Below, piece by piece: positions 17,140 to 26,701 of a DNA stretch of 64,000 bases. Source of the DNA: an uncultured Thiothrix sp. (lineage in GTDB: Bacteria; Pseudomonadota; Gammaproteobacteria; Poriferisulfidales; GCA-002705445). The stretch spans positions 1 through 64,000 of the forward strand of contig CACNYJ010000003.1 of NCBI GenBank assembly GCA_902624655.1, given 5' to 3'. Numbering within the stretch: position 1 is the stretch's first letter; the number at the start of each line of letters is the position of its first letter. The position numbers were made by a program, and so were the translations under genes. A model generated the notes under the pieces. The model worked only from the letters and a program-made list of their open reading frames with translations. It ran no database searches and was not told where the DNA came from.

Positions 17140-17688
17140 ATGGACAAACTAAAAGTTTTGCATTTTCCTGACCCCAGGTTGAGAAAGATTGCGCAGCCAG
17201 TGGAGAATGTTGATCAAGATATTAAGGATATTATAGAAAAGATGTTCTTCACAATGTACGAGGAAAAAGGCATTGGACTTGCTGCTACCCAAGTAAATAT
17301 TCATAAGCGAATCATTGTAATTGACGTATCTGAAAATAAAGATGAAAAAATATTCCTTATAAACCCAGAAATTCTATCTCTATCTGAAGATAAGGATTCA
17401 ATGGAAGAAGGTTGTTTATCGGTCCCAGGCTTTTTTGAAACTGTTGAACGACCAAAAAAAATAAGAGTATCATCTCTCGGGCTCGATGGTGAAACAAAAG
17501 AGTTTGAAGCAAGTGGATTATTATCTACATGCATACAGCATGAAATTGATCATTTAAATGGAAAATTATTTGTCGATCATATATCTGCCTTGAAAAGAAA
17601 TAGAATAGAAAAGAAGATAGTAAAACTAAAAAAAGAAGGCTCGCTTGCCTCAAGAAAAGATACTCCAAACTATAAATCAGCAGTTTAA
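17140..17688 (+). CDS. def: Peptide deformylase
   Basis: Removes the formyl group from the N-terminal methionine of new proteins. The 182-residue protein has all three family motifs: G44-I-G-L-A-A-T-Q51, E90-G-C92-L-S and H134-E-I-D-H138, supplying the metal ligands Cys92, His134 and His138 and the catalytic glutamate. It is followed by fmt after 11 nt. A TTTACA-18-TATAAT promoter candidate (TATAAT at 17100-17105) lies in the 201-nt divergent gap shared with smg. Confidence 0.97.
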   Translation: MDKLKVLHFPDPRLRKIAQPVENVDQDIKDIIEKMFFTMYEEKGIGLAATQVNIHKRIIVIDVSENKDEKIFLINPEILSLSEDKDSMEEGCLSVPGFFETVERPKKIRVSSLGLDGETKEFEASGLLSTCIQHEIDHLNGKLFVDHISALKRNRIEKKIVKLKKEGSLASRKDTPNYKSAV

Positions 17689-17699
17689 AATTCCAAGAC

Positions 17700-18632
17700 A
17701 TGAAAAAATTAAAAATTGTGTTCGCAGGAACACCAGAATTTGCAGAAACCCATTTATCAGCGCTAATAAATTCAAAACACGATGTTGTTACAGTTTTTAC
17801 TCAGCCAAGCAAAAGGTCTGGCAGAGGTTTAAAATTCAAACATAGTCCAGTTAGAGATACTGCCCAGAAAAATAATATAAATATAAGACAACCAGAAAAA
17901 ATAACAATCAAAGAAACCGACGCACTTGAGGAAATAAAACCTGATATTGTTATCGTTGTTGCATACGGGTTAATGCTCACAAAAGAATTTATTTCTATTC
18001 CAAAATTCGGATGCATCAACGTTCATCCTTCACTATTGCCAAGATGGAGAGGCGCTGCACCAATCCAAAGATCGATTGAAGCGGGTGACAAATTATCTGG
18101 AGTATCAATAATGCAAATAAACGAAGAGCTTGATAAAGGAGATGTAATTTATCAAGAACCAATTCCAATAACTGATAATGACTCATCTGTCTCAATGCAT
18201 AAAAAATTTGCTTCTGTAGGCTCACAAGCGCTTCTTGTAACCTTGGATTCCCTTACGGATGATAAAATAATGTTACATCCGCAAGATAATAATTTAGCTA
18301 CATATGCAAAAAAAATTAACAAGCTAGAAGCTAAGATTGATTGGGATTATTCTGCTGAGACAATTCATAGAAAAATTATGGCTTTTAATTCTTGGCCAAT
18401 TGCCGAAACCACGCTATCTGGAGAAAGGATACGAATACATGAGAGTGAGTTTAAAAAACTTGATATTAATGGAATCCCCGGAAACATAAAATCTTTTAAA
18501 GATAAGATTATTGAAGTTTTCACCGGTGATGGTTGTCTAATAATTAAGAGACTTCAAAAGGAAAATTCGAAAATAATTAACGCTGGCGACTTTATTAATT
18601 CTGCTGACTTACAAGGTAAAAAATTTGAATAA
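17700..18632 (+). CDS. fmt: Methionyl-tRNA formyltransferase
   Basis: Formylates initiator Met-tRNA using 10-formyl-tetrahydrofolate. The 310-residue protein shows F-A-G-T-P-E-F-A at the N-terminus and the catalytic region I-N-V-H-P-S-L-L-P-R-W-R-G-A-A-P-I with a downstream aspartate in L-D-K-G-D-V. Length is normal. It pairs with def. In many gammaproteobacteria rsmB follows fmt; here trkA follows directly after 48 nt. Confidence 0.97.
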   Translation: MKKLKIVFAGTPEFAETHLSALINSKHDVVTVFTQPSKRSGRGLKFKHSPVRDTAQKNNINIRQPEKITIKETDALEEIKPDIVIVVAYGLMLTKEFISIPKFGCINVHPSLLPRWRGAAPIQRSIEAGDKLSGVSIMQINEELDKGDVIYQEPIPITDNDSSVSMHKKFASVGSQALLVTLDSLTDDKIMLHPQDNNLATYAKKINKLEAKIDWDYSAETIHRKIMAFNSWPIAETTLSGERIRIHESEFKKLDINGIPGNIKSFKDKIIEVFTGDGCLIIKRLQKENSKIINAGDFINSADLQGKKFE

Positions 18633-18662
18633 TAAAAATTTATTAAATATATGAATTTGAAC

Positions 18663-18668
18663 TATAAT
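18663..18668 (+). promoter_or_regulatory. Probable -10 box of trkA
   Basis: TATAAT lies 12 nt before the trkA ATG, so a start about 6 nt upstream of the codon is expected, a very short leader without a ribosome-binding site. No good -35 box is visible. Confidence 0.35.
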
Positions 18669-18680
18669 GCTTAATATATT

Positions 18681-20024
18681 ATGAAAATTATAATCGTAGG
18701 AGCTGGGCAAGTCGGAAGCTCATTATCAATTAATCTAGTCAAAGAAGGCAATGATGTCACACTAATCGACAAAAGTGCTGACCTATTAGAAAATATTGCT
18801 GAAAAAGTAGATCTTCAAACTATTAATGGAAATGGAGCGCATCCAAGGATTCTCGAAGCGGCTGGTGCTAATAAAGCAGATATGATAGTTGCTGTATCAA
18901 AGAGTGACGAAACAAATATGATAGCCTGTCAAGTAGCATACACTGTATTTGGTGTAGAGAAGAAAATTGCAAGAATAAGAGATTTGGAATATTTAAACTA
19001 TGAAAATTTATTTGCTGATGAATCAACACCAATTGATTTTACGATTAGCCCTGACTTAATTGCATCGAGCTATATAAAAAAGCTAATTAAATACCAAGGT
19101 ACAAAGCAAGTTTTTAATTTTTCTTCCGAGGCAGACTGTTTTATTAATATTACTTTCAGAGAGGATAATAACAGCGAAAATACAATTCAATATTATCAAC
19201 AAGCTTGTGAAAAATTTAATTCAAAAATTTGCGCGTTCATAAGAAATGACAAACTTTATTCAATCGAGGCTGGGGACATCATTGAAAGCGGGGATGAACT
19301 TTTATTCTTGTGTAAAGAGGAAAATATTGAAGATATAACAAAATTATTTGGACATAATAAAAATAATAAAAGAGTAATGATTGCAGGCGGAGGAAATATT
19401 GGAAAGCATCTTTCAGAAAACATCCGTGAAAACTATCAAGTTAAGGTAATCGAATCTAATGAAGAAAGGGCAGAATACTTATCTGAAGTTATAGATAACG
19501 TTACTATAATTAATGCAGATTCATCTAATGAAGATATTCTATTGGAGGAAAATATTGAACATATGGATGTATTTTGTGCGTTAACAAACGATGACGAAGC
19601 GAATATATTATCAGCAATGCTCGCGAAGAAACTTGGATCGAATACGGTTATATCCATCATTAATAAAATTAGCTATTCAGATCTTTTAGAAAAACAAGAA
19701 ATTGATATTACCGTTTCCCCAGAAGATTTGACAATGGGGGCATTATTAACTCATGTTAGAAAAGGTAGTGTTTTAAAAGCTCATTCCCTCATGCGAGGAA
19801 ATTTAGAGTTACTTGAGCTTGAAGTTAGAGATAAGGAAAATTCAAAAACTATTGGCAAAAATATTGAACAAATTAACGTACCAGAGAACACAATAATGTG
19901 TTGTATCATAAGAAACGATAATTTTGTTTTTGATATAACAAATATATTATTAGAAAAAAATGATCGACTTGTTTGTCTAGTAAACAAAAAAGACGTGAAA
20001 CAAATTGAAGAATTGTTCGAATAA
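18681..20024 (+). CDS. trkA: Trk potassium transporter regulatory subunit TrkA
   Basis: A 447-residue cytosolic protein with two tandem RCK modules, each a Rossmann-type NAD-binding domain plus a C-terminal ligand domain. The first nucleotide-binding motif is G-A-G-Q-V-G-S near residue 7, the second G-G-G-N-I-G-K near residue 235. It gates the TrkH potassium channel subunit encoded 5 nt downstream. Length matches E. coli TrkA (458). Confidence 0.95.
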   Translation: MKIIIVGAGQVGSSLSINLVKEGNDVTLIDKSADLLENIAEKVDLQTINGNGAHPRILEAAGANKADMIVAVSKSDETNMIACQVAYTVFGVEKKIARIRDLEYLNYENLFADESTPIDFTISPDLIASSYIKKLIKYQGTKQVFNFSSEADCFINITFREDNNSENTIQYYQQACEKFNSKICAFIRNDKLYSIEAGDIIESGDELLFLCKEENIEDITKLFGHNKNNKRVMIAGGGNIGKHLSENIRENYQVKVIESNEERAEYLSEVIDNVTIINADSSNEDILLEENIEHMDVFCALTNDDEANILSAMLAKKLGSNTVISIINKISYSDLLEKQEIDITVSPEDLTMGALLTHVRKGSVLKAHSLMRGNLELLELEVRDKENSKTIGKNIEQINVPENTIMCCIIRNDNFVFDITNILLEKNDRLVCLVNKKDVKQIEELFE

Positions 20025-20029
20025 AAATA

Positions 20030-21476
20030 ATGCAAATTAAATCAGTAATAAGGATACTTGGGCTTTTACTAATGTTATTTAGTTTGGCTATTATTCCTCC
20101 CATAATCGTTAGTTTAATATACCAAGATAACGAAACATGGTCCTTTTTCTATGCTGGAATATTAATTTTTGTATCAGGTTTATTACTTTGGTTGCCAGCA
20201 GCCCAGGCAAAGACAGATTTAAAACTAAGAGACGGTTTTATTATTGTTGTTTTATTTTGGTTTGTGTTAAGCACCTTTGCCTCCTTACCAATGCTATTAA
20301 GCGAATCGCTTAATATAACTATTACCAACGCCATTTTTGAATCAATTTCTGGTTTAACGACAACTGGGGCCACCATACTTAATGAAATTGACACACTTCC
20401 TGAATCAATTTTATTTTACAGACAATATTTACAGTGGCTCGGAGGGCTTGGCATAATTGTTTTGGCAGTTGCCGTATTGCCTATGTTAGGTGTTGGTGGT
20501 ATGCAACTTTATAAAGCCGAAGTTGCTGGACCTATAAAAAATAAAATCACGCCAAGAATAACAGAAACTGCTAAATGGCTTTGGGTAGTTTACTTGTCAA
20601 TGACATTTCTATGTGGATTAAGCTATTACCTTGCTGGAATGACTATCTTTGATTCTATTTGTCATAGTTTTTCCACTATTGCAATTGGTGGATTTTCTAC
20701 TCATAACGAAAGTTTTGGTTTTTATAATAACCAATGGATTGAATTAGTTGCAATTTTTTTCATGATAGGTGCTGGATTGAATTTTAGTTTACACTACTTA
20801 GCTTTTAAAAATAGATCAATTAATCCATATAGAGACGATAATGAATCATATTCTTTTATTTTTATCACGATATTCATTTCTATATTAACAATTCTTTACG
20901 TCTATCAAATTAATTCTGAAATAAGCTTTAGAGAGATTATAAAAAACATATTCTATGCGGTATCAATATCGACAACAACTGGTTTTACAAATGCGAACTA
21001 TTTCAATTATGTTGGTTTTCTTCCAATACTCCTAATATTGTTTAGTTTTATTGGGGGGTTGTGCGGGCTCAACAGCTGGCGGCATGAAAGTTATAAGAGT
21101 AATTTTATTGCTTAAACAAGGTTATAGGGAGCTTGTAAGACTAGTTCATCCGAACTCAAAAATTAAAGTAAAAGTTGGAAATACTGCAATGAATGAAAGA
21201 ACTCTTGAAACAATTTGGGGTTTTTTTGTAATTTACGTTTTTGTTTTTTTTACTGTAATGCTTTTACTTATGTTGTCTGGACTTGACTTTTTGACATCAT
21301 TTTCGGCTGTTGCAGCAACAATCAATAATCTAGGCCCGGGACAGGGAGAAGTTTTAAGTAATTATTCAAGCCTAACAGATGTAAATAAATGGATTTTATC
21401 ATTTAGCATGATCGTTGGAAGGCTCGAGATATTTACTTTACTTGTAATTTTTACTCCAGATTTTTGGAGGAAATAA
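20030..21476 (+). pseudogene. trkH: Trk potassium channel subunit TrkH, frameshifted at a G run
   Basis: Together the two reading frames give a full-length TrkH of about 482 residues with the repeated membrane-pore-membrane units and the selectivity-filter segments T-T-T-G-A, I-A-I-G-G-F-S-T, S-T-T-T-G-F-T and the conserved G-G-C-A-G-S-T-A-G-G-M-K. The first frame (20030-21115) runs out just after F-I-G-G; the rest continues in another frame to 21476. The break is at six G bases, 21053-21058; five Gs would restore one continuous frame. Both halves are well conserved, so the gene looks otherwise intact. It may be a sequencing or assembly error, a recent mutation, or a slippage-switchable gene. 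The upstream trkA is intact. Confidence 0.85.
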
Positions 21477-21482
21477 AATCTT

Positions 21483-22370
21483 CTAATTATAAATACTTTC
21501 ATTTACCTCTGATCTATTTCTAAATCTTTCATAAGACCAGAGATATTGGAACACGTTTTTACTTACTAAACTTTCAATAATGCTATTCAAGAAATCTGCT
21601 GCTTCTTTTTCATCTAATTTATAAAACTCCTCCTCAACTCTTCCAACATGTATATCAAACCCTTTTCCACTTTCAAGTCTTTCGGCGAAAAGATAAATTA
21701 TTGGAATTTTGTTCTTTCTGCTTAGCTTATAAATTAAAGTTGTGGTGTTTACAGGAACTCCAAAGAAAGTGGACATCACACCCTGGTTAATTTTGGGTGT
21801 ATGATCTGGTAAAATTCCAATACCATATTTCTCACGAAGGGCTTTTAAAAGTTTTTTCACTCCGAAATTATCAGTCTCTACCAAAGAGGATCCTTTAGTT
21901 TTTCTACCCTTATAAACAAAATCATCAAGAATTTTGTTTCTTAGAGGCTTATACATAGTGAAAGTTTTGATTTTGCTTGCTGCATATAATCCGCTCATCT
22001 CCCAAGAGCCATGATGCGGGGTCATAAAAATTATTCCTTTATTCTCTTCGATAGCTTCTTCTATTAAATTTTCTGAGTATACATTTTTTATCAACTCATA
22101 AAGATTTTTTTCTGCTTGTCTATAAACAAATGGTGACTCAATCATTGCCTTTGAGTATTCGATTAACGACTTCTTTGCTTTTTCTTCAATCCAATCTTGA
22201 GATTTCTCTGGATAGCATGCTTTCAAGTTTTTGCATGAAACCAAATATTTTTTACTTTTTTTTGAGAAAATGATTGCTGATAAAACAGTTGCAAATTTAT
22301 GGGTCAACGACAGCCTACAAAAACTTAGCAAAAATAGGCTGAATTTTTGTATTGTGCTTATTATCATCAT
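21483..22370 (-). CDS. LpxL/HtrB-family lipid A acyltransferase
   Basis: A 295-residue membrane-associated acyltransferase with an N-terminal hydrophobic segment. The catalytic H-x4-E signature is in T-P-H-H-G-S-W-E (about residues 118-124), and the later G-I-G-I-L-P-D-H-T-P segment and F-F-G-V-P-V-N-T-T motif are typical of the LpxL/LpxM/MsbB group, which adds secondary acyl chains to lipid A. The exact acyl position cannot be told from sequence. It is converging with trkH, 6 nt apart, and divergent from the his operon with 62 nt between the starts. Confidence 0.87.
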   Translation of the reverse strand: MMIISTIQKFSLFLLSFCRLSLTHKFATVLSAIIFSKKSKKYLVSCKNLKACYPEKSQDWIEEKAKKSLIEYSKAMIESPFVYRQAEKNLYELIKNVYSENLIEEAIEENKGIIFMTPHHGSWEMSGLYAASKIKTFTMYKPLRNKILDDFVYKGRKTKGSSLVETDNFGVKKLLKALREKYGIGILPDHTPKINQGVMSTFFGVPVNTTTLIYKLSRKNKIPIIYLFAERLESGKGFDIHVGRVEEEFYKLDEKEAADFLNSIIESLVSKNVFQYLWSYERFRNRSEVNESIYN

Positions 22371-22432
22371 TTAGTGTATATTGTATAAAAATTTAATTAT
22401 ACTCGACTTTTATTAGATTTTTTTTAAAAATT

Positions 22433-23029
22433 ATGAACGATAGAACTGCATCAATTAAGCGCAAAACCAATGAAACCGACATTGAGTTAGATCTAAATAT
22501 CGATGGGAATGGTAAATGCGACGTTAAAACCGGTATGCCATTTTTTGAGCATATGATTGAACAAATATGTAGACATGGGCATATAGATCTAACAATTAAA
22601 GCCAAGGGAGATCTTGAGGTTGATGCTCACCATACTGTTGAAGATGTTGGTATATGTTTTGGCCAAGCATTTAATCAGGCTATTGGTGGCAAAGAGGGTA
22701 TAAATAGGTATGGGCATGCCTATGTTCCTTTAGATGAAGCGTTATCTCGAGTAGTTATAGATTTCTCAGGGCGCCCTGGGGTAGAGTATAAAGCTGAATA
22801 CCCAAGACAGTATATAAACGATTTTGATGTTGATTTAATACATGAATTCTTTCAAGGATTTTGTAATCACGCAATGGTAACTTTGCATATTGATAATATC
22901 AAAGGTGAAAACGGACATCATATTGCCGAAACTATATTTAAAGCTTTTGGGAGAGCTTTTAGATATGCAAAGGAAATTGATTTTGAAAAACATGGGAATA
23001 AACCACCTTCAACAAAAGGTGTTCTATAA
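22433..23029 (+). CDS. hisB: Imidazoleglycerol-phosphate dehydratase
   Basis: Dehydrates imidazole-glycerol phosphate in histidine synthesis. The 198-residue monofunctional form has the manganese-binding histidine clusters D-A-H-H-T-V-E-D and N-G-H-H-I-A-E, plus F-F-E-H-M near residue 39. The phosphatase domain found fused in E. coli HisB is absent. First gene of the histidine cluster; TATACT at 22398-22403 is a possible -10 box. I see no his leader peptide with a histidine run. Confidence 0.97.
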   Translation: MNDRTASIKRKTNETDIELDLNIDGNGKCDVKTGMPFFEHMIEQICRHGHIDLTIKAKGDLEVDAHHTVEDVGICFGQAFNQAIGGKEGINRYGHAYVPLDEALSRVVIDFSGRPGVEYKAEYPRQYINDFDVDLIHEFFQGFCNHAMVTLHIDNIKGENGHHIAETIFKAFGRAFRYAKEIDFEKHGNKPPSTKGVL

Positions 23030-23046
23030 GTCTTGGAATTAATAAA

Positions 23047-23667
23047 TTGAAAACTATTGCAATCATTGATTATGGTATGAGCAATTTAAGCTCTGTTGTT
23101 AAAGCAACAAAATATGTCGCCCCAAATTCGCATGTAATAGTATCTTCTGACTTCAACGAAATTGATAGCGCCGACAAGGTAATTTTTCCAGGTCAAGGAG
23201 CAGCAAAAAATTGCATGTTATCTATTTTCGAAAAAAATTTGGATAACGTGATAAGAAAAAATGCGAACGAAAAACCTTTTTTGGGAATATGTATGGGCAT
23301 GCAGGTGCTTATGGATTTTAGTGAAGAAAATGAAGGCGTAGATTGTCTCGGCATAATTAAAGGAAGTGTAAGAAAGTTTAAAAACTCTAGTAATAATATT
23401 AAAATTCCACACATGGGTTGGAACAAAATTAAGAAAAATAACGAACACCCTATCTGGAATGGTATTAAAGACGAATCCTACTTTTACTTTGTTCATAGCT
23501 ATCTGATAGAGCCAGAGTCAGATGCAAATATTATTGGCACAACTGAGTACGGGGGGGAATTTTGTTCTGTAATATCTAAAAAAAATATTGTTGCCATTCA
23601 GGGGCACCCAGAAAAAAGTTCCTCTGCAGGCTTAAAGTTTTTAAAAAATTTTATCGAAATGAAATAA
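23047..23667 (+). CDS. hisH: Imidazole glycerol phosphate synthase, glutaminase subunit
   Basis: Class I glutamine amidotransferase that delivers ammonia to HisF. The 206-residue protein has the nucleophile C82 in F-L-G-I-C-M-G-M-Q and the His-Glu pair in Q-G-H-P-E-K-S near the C-terminus. It uses a TTG start 17 nt after hisB. The oxyanion strand P-G-Q-G near residue 48 is present. Confidence 0.95.
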   Translation: MKTIAIIDYGMSNLSSVVKATKYVAPNSHVIVSSDFNEIDSADKVIFPGQGAAKNCMLSIFEKNLDNVIRKNANEKPFLGICMGMQVLMDFSEENEGVDCLGIIKGSVRKFKNSSNNIKIPHMGWNKIKKNNEHPIWNGIKDESYFYFVHSYLIEPESDANIIGTTEYGGEFCSVISKKNIVAIQGHPEKSSSAGLKFLKNFIEMK

Positions 23668-23670
23668 TCT

Positions 23671-24414
23671 ATGAAAATAATACCAGCAATAGATATACAA
23701 AATGGAAAATGCGTTAGATTAAAACAAGGTGATTTTTCGCAAGAAACAATTTTTCATGAAAACCCTTTGGAAATGGCTAAAAGATGGGTCGATGAAGGTG
23801 CAAAAAGATTACATATTGTTGACCTTGATGGAGCAAGACTTGGTAAGCCAATAAATATTGAAATTATATCTAAAATTTGCAAAGGCTTTTCTGGTGTGCC
23901 AGTTCAAATCGGCGGAGGTATCCGTGATTTAAGTACAGCTCAAAAATACGTTGATTGCGGGGCAAGTTTTTTAATCATCGGAACAAAGGCTGTAGAGGAT
24001 TCAAACTTTGTTAAAATCTTATGTAAAACTTTTAAAGGTATGATTATTGTTGGAATTGATGCAAAGAATGGAGAGGTTGCAACGGAAGGATGGAAATTTA
24101 ATTCAAAATTAGATGCTATTGCTCTTTCAAAAAAATTTGAAGATTTTGGAGTGGCGGAAATAGTCTACACAGACATTGAAAAAGATGGAATGATGAAAGG
24201 CATTAATATTGAAGCTACTGTAAATCTGGCAAATGAAATTGAAATACCTGTAATTGCTTCTGGCGGAGTAAGTAATATTGAAGACATAAAAAAAATTAGT
24301 GCCTATAAGACAAACGGAATATCTGGTGTAATTATAGGCAGAGCACTATATGAGGAGAAAATAAAAATTCAAGAGGCCCAAGAATTTTTAAATAATAACT
24401 ATGTCGGTAACTAA
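23671..24414 (+). CDS. hisA: ProFAR isomerase
   Basis: Phosphoribosyl-formimino-AICAR phosphate isomerase, a (beta/alpha)8 barrel of 247 residues. Catalytic aspartates are in A-I-D8-I-Q-N-G and in G-I-D-A-K-N-G near residue 130, with phosphate-binding glycine segments Q-I-G-G-G-I-R and I-A-S-G-G-V. It starts 3 nt after hisH and overlaps hisF by 14 nt. Confidence 0.96.
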   Translation: MKIIPAIDIQNGKCVRLKQGDFSQETIFHENPLEMAKRWVDEGAKRLHIVDLDGARLGKPINIEIISKICKGFSGVPVQIGGGIRDLSTAQKYVDCGASFLIIGTKAVEDSNFVKILCKTFKGMIIVGIDAKNGEVATEGWKFNSKLDAIALSKKFEDFGVAEIVYTDIEKDGMMKGINIEATVNLANEIEIPVIASGGVSNIEDIKKISAYKTNGISGVIIGRALYEEKIKIQEAQEFLNNNYVGN

Positions 24415-25180
24415 AAGAATAATCCCCTGTCTCGATGTCGATAATGGAAGAGTTGTCAAAGGCACAAAATTCGTAGATATCATTGATGCTGGAGACCCTG
24501 TTGAGGTTGCAAAAAAATATAATGATCAAGGTGCTGATGAAATTACTTTTTTAGATATAACGGCAAGTTCTAGTAATAGAAAAACGATTTTGAATGTAGT
24601 AGAAAATGTTGCGTCTCAAGTTTTTATTCCTTTAACTGTTGGTGGAGGAATAAGCAGTGTAGATGACATTAGATTATTATTAAATTCAGGAGCTGACAAA
24701 ATAACAATTAATACTGCTGCTATAAAAAATCCGAAACTTGTCTCTGACGCGAGTGAGGCTGTTGGGAGTCAGTGCATAGTCGTCGCAATAGATGCAAAAA
24801 GAAAAGATTCATCCTCAAATAATGTATGGGAAATATACACTCACGGTGGAAGAAATGCGACAGGAATAGATGCTTTGAAGTGGGCTGAGGAAATGGAAAA
24901 AAGGGGAGCAGGCGAGCTTTTAATTACAAGTATGGATAAAGATGGAACAAAAGAAGGTTTTGACCTAGAATTGATGAAAGAGATAAATTCCAAAGTAAAT
25001 ATTCCAACAATCGCAAGTGGCGGAGTTGGCACTTTAAAGGATTTGTATGAAGGAATATCCATTGGCAATGCTGATGCTGTTTTAGCAGCAAGTATATTTC
25101 ACTTTGGAACTTATACGGTTCAAGATGTAAAAAAATATTTAAAAGAAAAAGGAGTAAATATTAGAACTACAAATGAGTGA
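24401..25180 (+). CDS. hisF: Imidazole glycerol phosphate synthase, cyclase subunit
   Basis: Cyclase partner of HisH making imidazole-glycerol phosphate and AICAR. The 259-residue barrel is related to HisA and has the catalytic aspartates D11 (I-P-C-L-D-V-D-N-G) and the one in A-I-D-A-K-R near residue 130, plus the phosphate-binding V-G-G-G-I and A-S-G-G-V-G segments. Overlaps hisA by 14 nt and hisE by 8 nt. Confidence 0.97.
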   Translation: MSVTKRIIPCLDVDNGRVVKGTKFVDIIDAGDPVEVAKKYNDQGADEITFLDITASSSNRKTILNVVENVASQVFIPLTVGGGISSVDDIRLLLNSGADKITINTAAIKNPKLVSDASEAVGSQCIVVAIDAKRKDSSSNNVWEIYTHGGRNATGIDALKWAEEMEKRGAGELLITSMDKDGTKEGFDLELMKEINSKVNIPTIASGGVGTLKDLYEGISIGNADAVLAASIFHFGTYTVQDVKKYLKEKGVNIRTTNE

Positions 25181-25490
25181 GATTCTAGAAAAATTAAACG
25201 CGGTTCTTAAGGATAGAAAAAACAAAGAATCTGAAGATTCATATGTTGCAAGCCTATACAGTGGTGGCATAGAAAAGGTTTGCAGTAAGATTGAAGAAGA
25301 ATCGAAAGAATTAATACATGCGCTTCAAAATGAAGATGACGATAGAATCGTGTCTGAGGCTGCTGATCTTTGGTTTCATAGTCTAGTTGCATTATCAATG
25401 AAAAATCTATCCTCAAATGATATATTATTAGAATTAGAAAGAAGATTTGGTATTTCTGGCCATGAGGAGAAAAAAACCAGAAATACTTAA
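25173..25490 (+). CDS. hisE: Phosphoribosyl-ATP pyrophosphatase
   Basis: Hydrolyses phosphoribosyl-ATP to phosphoribosyl-AMP, an early step of histidine synthesis. The 105-residue all-helical protein of the MazG-like fold shows the K-I-E-E-E-S-K-E-L and E-A-A-D-L-W-F-H segments that bind magnesium. HisI is not fused to it and is not elsewhere in the window. The adjacency to tatABC matches the hisE-tatA link known from Pseudomonas. Confidence 0.93.
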   Translation: MSEILEKLNAVLKDRKNKESEDSYVASLYSGGIEKVCSKIEEESKELIHALQNEDDDRIVSEAADLWFHSLVALSMKNLSSNDILLELERRFGISGHEEKKTRNT

Positions 25491-25510
25491 TTAATTATAG
25501 GAGTTATAAA

Positions 25511-25666
25511 ATGGCTGGTATAAGTATATGGTCTTTATTACTAATTTTTGCAATCGTTCTATTGCTTTTTGGCACAAAGAAGTTAAGAAATATTGGTGGT
25601 GACTTAGGAAGTGCTATCAAAAATTTCAAAAAATCAGTAAATGACGATAAATCAGATAAGGAATAA
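25511..25666 (+). CDS. tatA: Sec-independent translocase subunit TatA
   Basis: A 51-residue protein with one N-terminal membrane helix (about residues 5-20) followed by [14 protein letters not shown], the amphipathic-helix signature of TatA, and a charged tail. TatA forms the pore-like assembly of the twin-arginine export system. An AGGAG ribosome-binding site lies 8 nt upstream of the ATG. It is followed by tatB after 15 nt. Confidence 0.95.
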   Translation: MAGISIWSLLLIFAIVLLLFGTKKLRNIGGDLGSAIKNFKKSVNDDKSDKE

Positions 25667-25681
25667 ATTAAGGTGTTATAG

Positions 25682-25930
25682 ATGTTTGATTTTGGTTTTT
25701 GGGAATTAGCTCTCATCTTAATAATAAGCCTGATTGTCCTGGGCCCTGAAAGACTTCCAAGTTTTGCCACTCAATTTGGTATGTTCATAAAAAAAATTAA
25801 AGACTTTGCGAACAATATTAAAACTAGTGTCGAGAATGAATCCCGGATGAAAGACTTAAAAAAGATAATCGAAGACCAAAAGGAAGAGCTTTCAGAGTTT
25901 GAAAAAAAGATAGATTCAGATGAAAAATAA
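25682..25930 (+). CDS. tatB: Sec-independent translocase subunit TatB
   Basis: An 82-residue protein with the TatB signature M-F-D-F-G-F-W-E-L at the N-terminus, a single membrane helix, the V-L-G-P-E-R-L-P hinge and a charged helical tail. It is shorter than E. coli TatB (171) but of common length in small genomes. With TatC it binds twin-arginine signal peptides. Overlaps tatC by 11 nt. Confidence 0.95.
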   Translation: MFDFGFWELALILIISLIVLGPERLPSFATQFGMFIKKIKDFANNIKTSVENESRMKDLKKIIEDQKEELSEFEKKIDSDEK

Positions 25931-26657
25931 CAAAAATTCGTTAACTAGCCATTTACTTGAACTAAGAAGTAGGTTGTTAACAATTGTATCTGCGGTATTG
26001 ATATGCGCCATAATATTATCGCCTTTCGCAAATTATTTTTATAATTTATTAGCATTACCATTAACAAACGTTCTTCCCCAAGGCTCAAGTATGATCGCGG
26101 TCGATGTTGCTTCACCATTTTTTGCGCCATTTAAATTAATTCTGCTTCTATCAATTATTATAACATTCCCGATATCAATTTATAATTTTTGGGCATTCAT
26201 TTCACCTGGCTTATATAAAAATGAAAAAAATTTTATTGCGCCTATATTAATTTCAAGCACATTACTATTTTATTTAGGGATTTTATTTGCATATTTTATT
26301 GTTTTTCCTCTTATTTTTTCTTTTTTTACAAGTATTGCGCCTCAAGGGATTGAAATTGCCACAGATATAAATAGTTTTTTAAATTTTGCTATTAAAATTT
26401 TCTTTGCTTTTGGGCTTGCATTTGAAGTTCCAATTATTACTTTTTTAGCAGTCATGCTTAATATTAGTACTGTAGATTCTCTTTCCAAAAAAAGACCTTA
26501 CATTATCGTTTTTGCTTTTATATTAGGAATGATACTAACCCCGCCAGATGTAATATCACAAGTTTTGCTAGCTGTTCCAATATGGATGTTGTTTGAGTTT
26601 GGGCTTTTATTGGCTAAGTTAATTAAAAAAAATAAAGGTAAGTCAAAACCTGCTTAA
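25920..26657 (+). CDS. tatC: Sec-independent translocase subunit TatC
   Basis: A 245-residue membrane protein with six predicted helices. The N-terminal S-H-L-L-E-L-R-S-R motif, the F-W-A-F-I-S-P-G-L segment after the first periplasmic loop, and F-G-L-A-F-E-V-P are TatC hallmarks. It recognises the twin-arginine signal. tatA, tatB and tatC form a complete export operon behind hisE. Confidence 0.97.
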   Translation: MKNNKNSLTSHLLELRSRLLTIVSAVLICAIILSPFANYFYNLLALPLTNVLPQGSSMIAVDVASPFFAPFKLILLLSIIITFPISIYNFWAFISPGLYKNEKNFIAPILISSTLLFYLGILFAYFIVFPLIFSFFTSIAPQGIEIATDINSFLNFAIKIFFAFGLAFEVPIITFLAVMLNISTVDSLSKKRPYIIVFAFILGMILTPPDVISQVLLAVPIWMLFEFGLLLAKLIKKNKGKSKPA

Positions 26658-26701
26658 TTTGTTAAAATTGAACATATAGATGAATATTTCTTGACTAAAT
26701 A

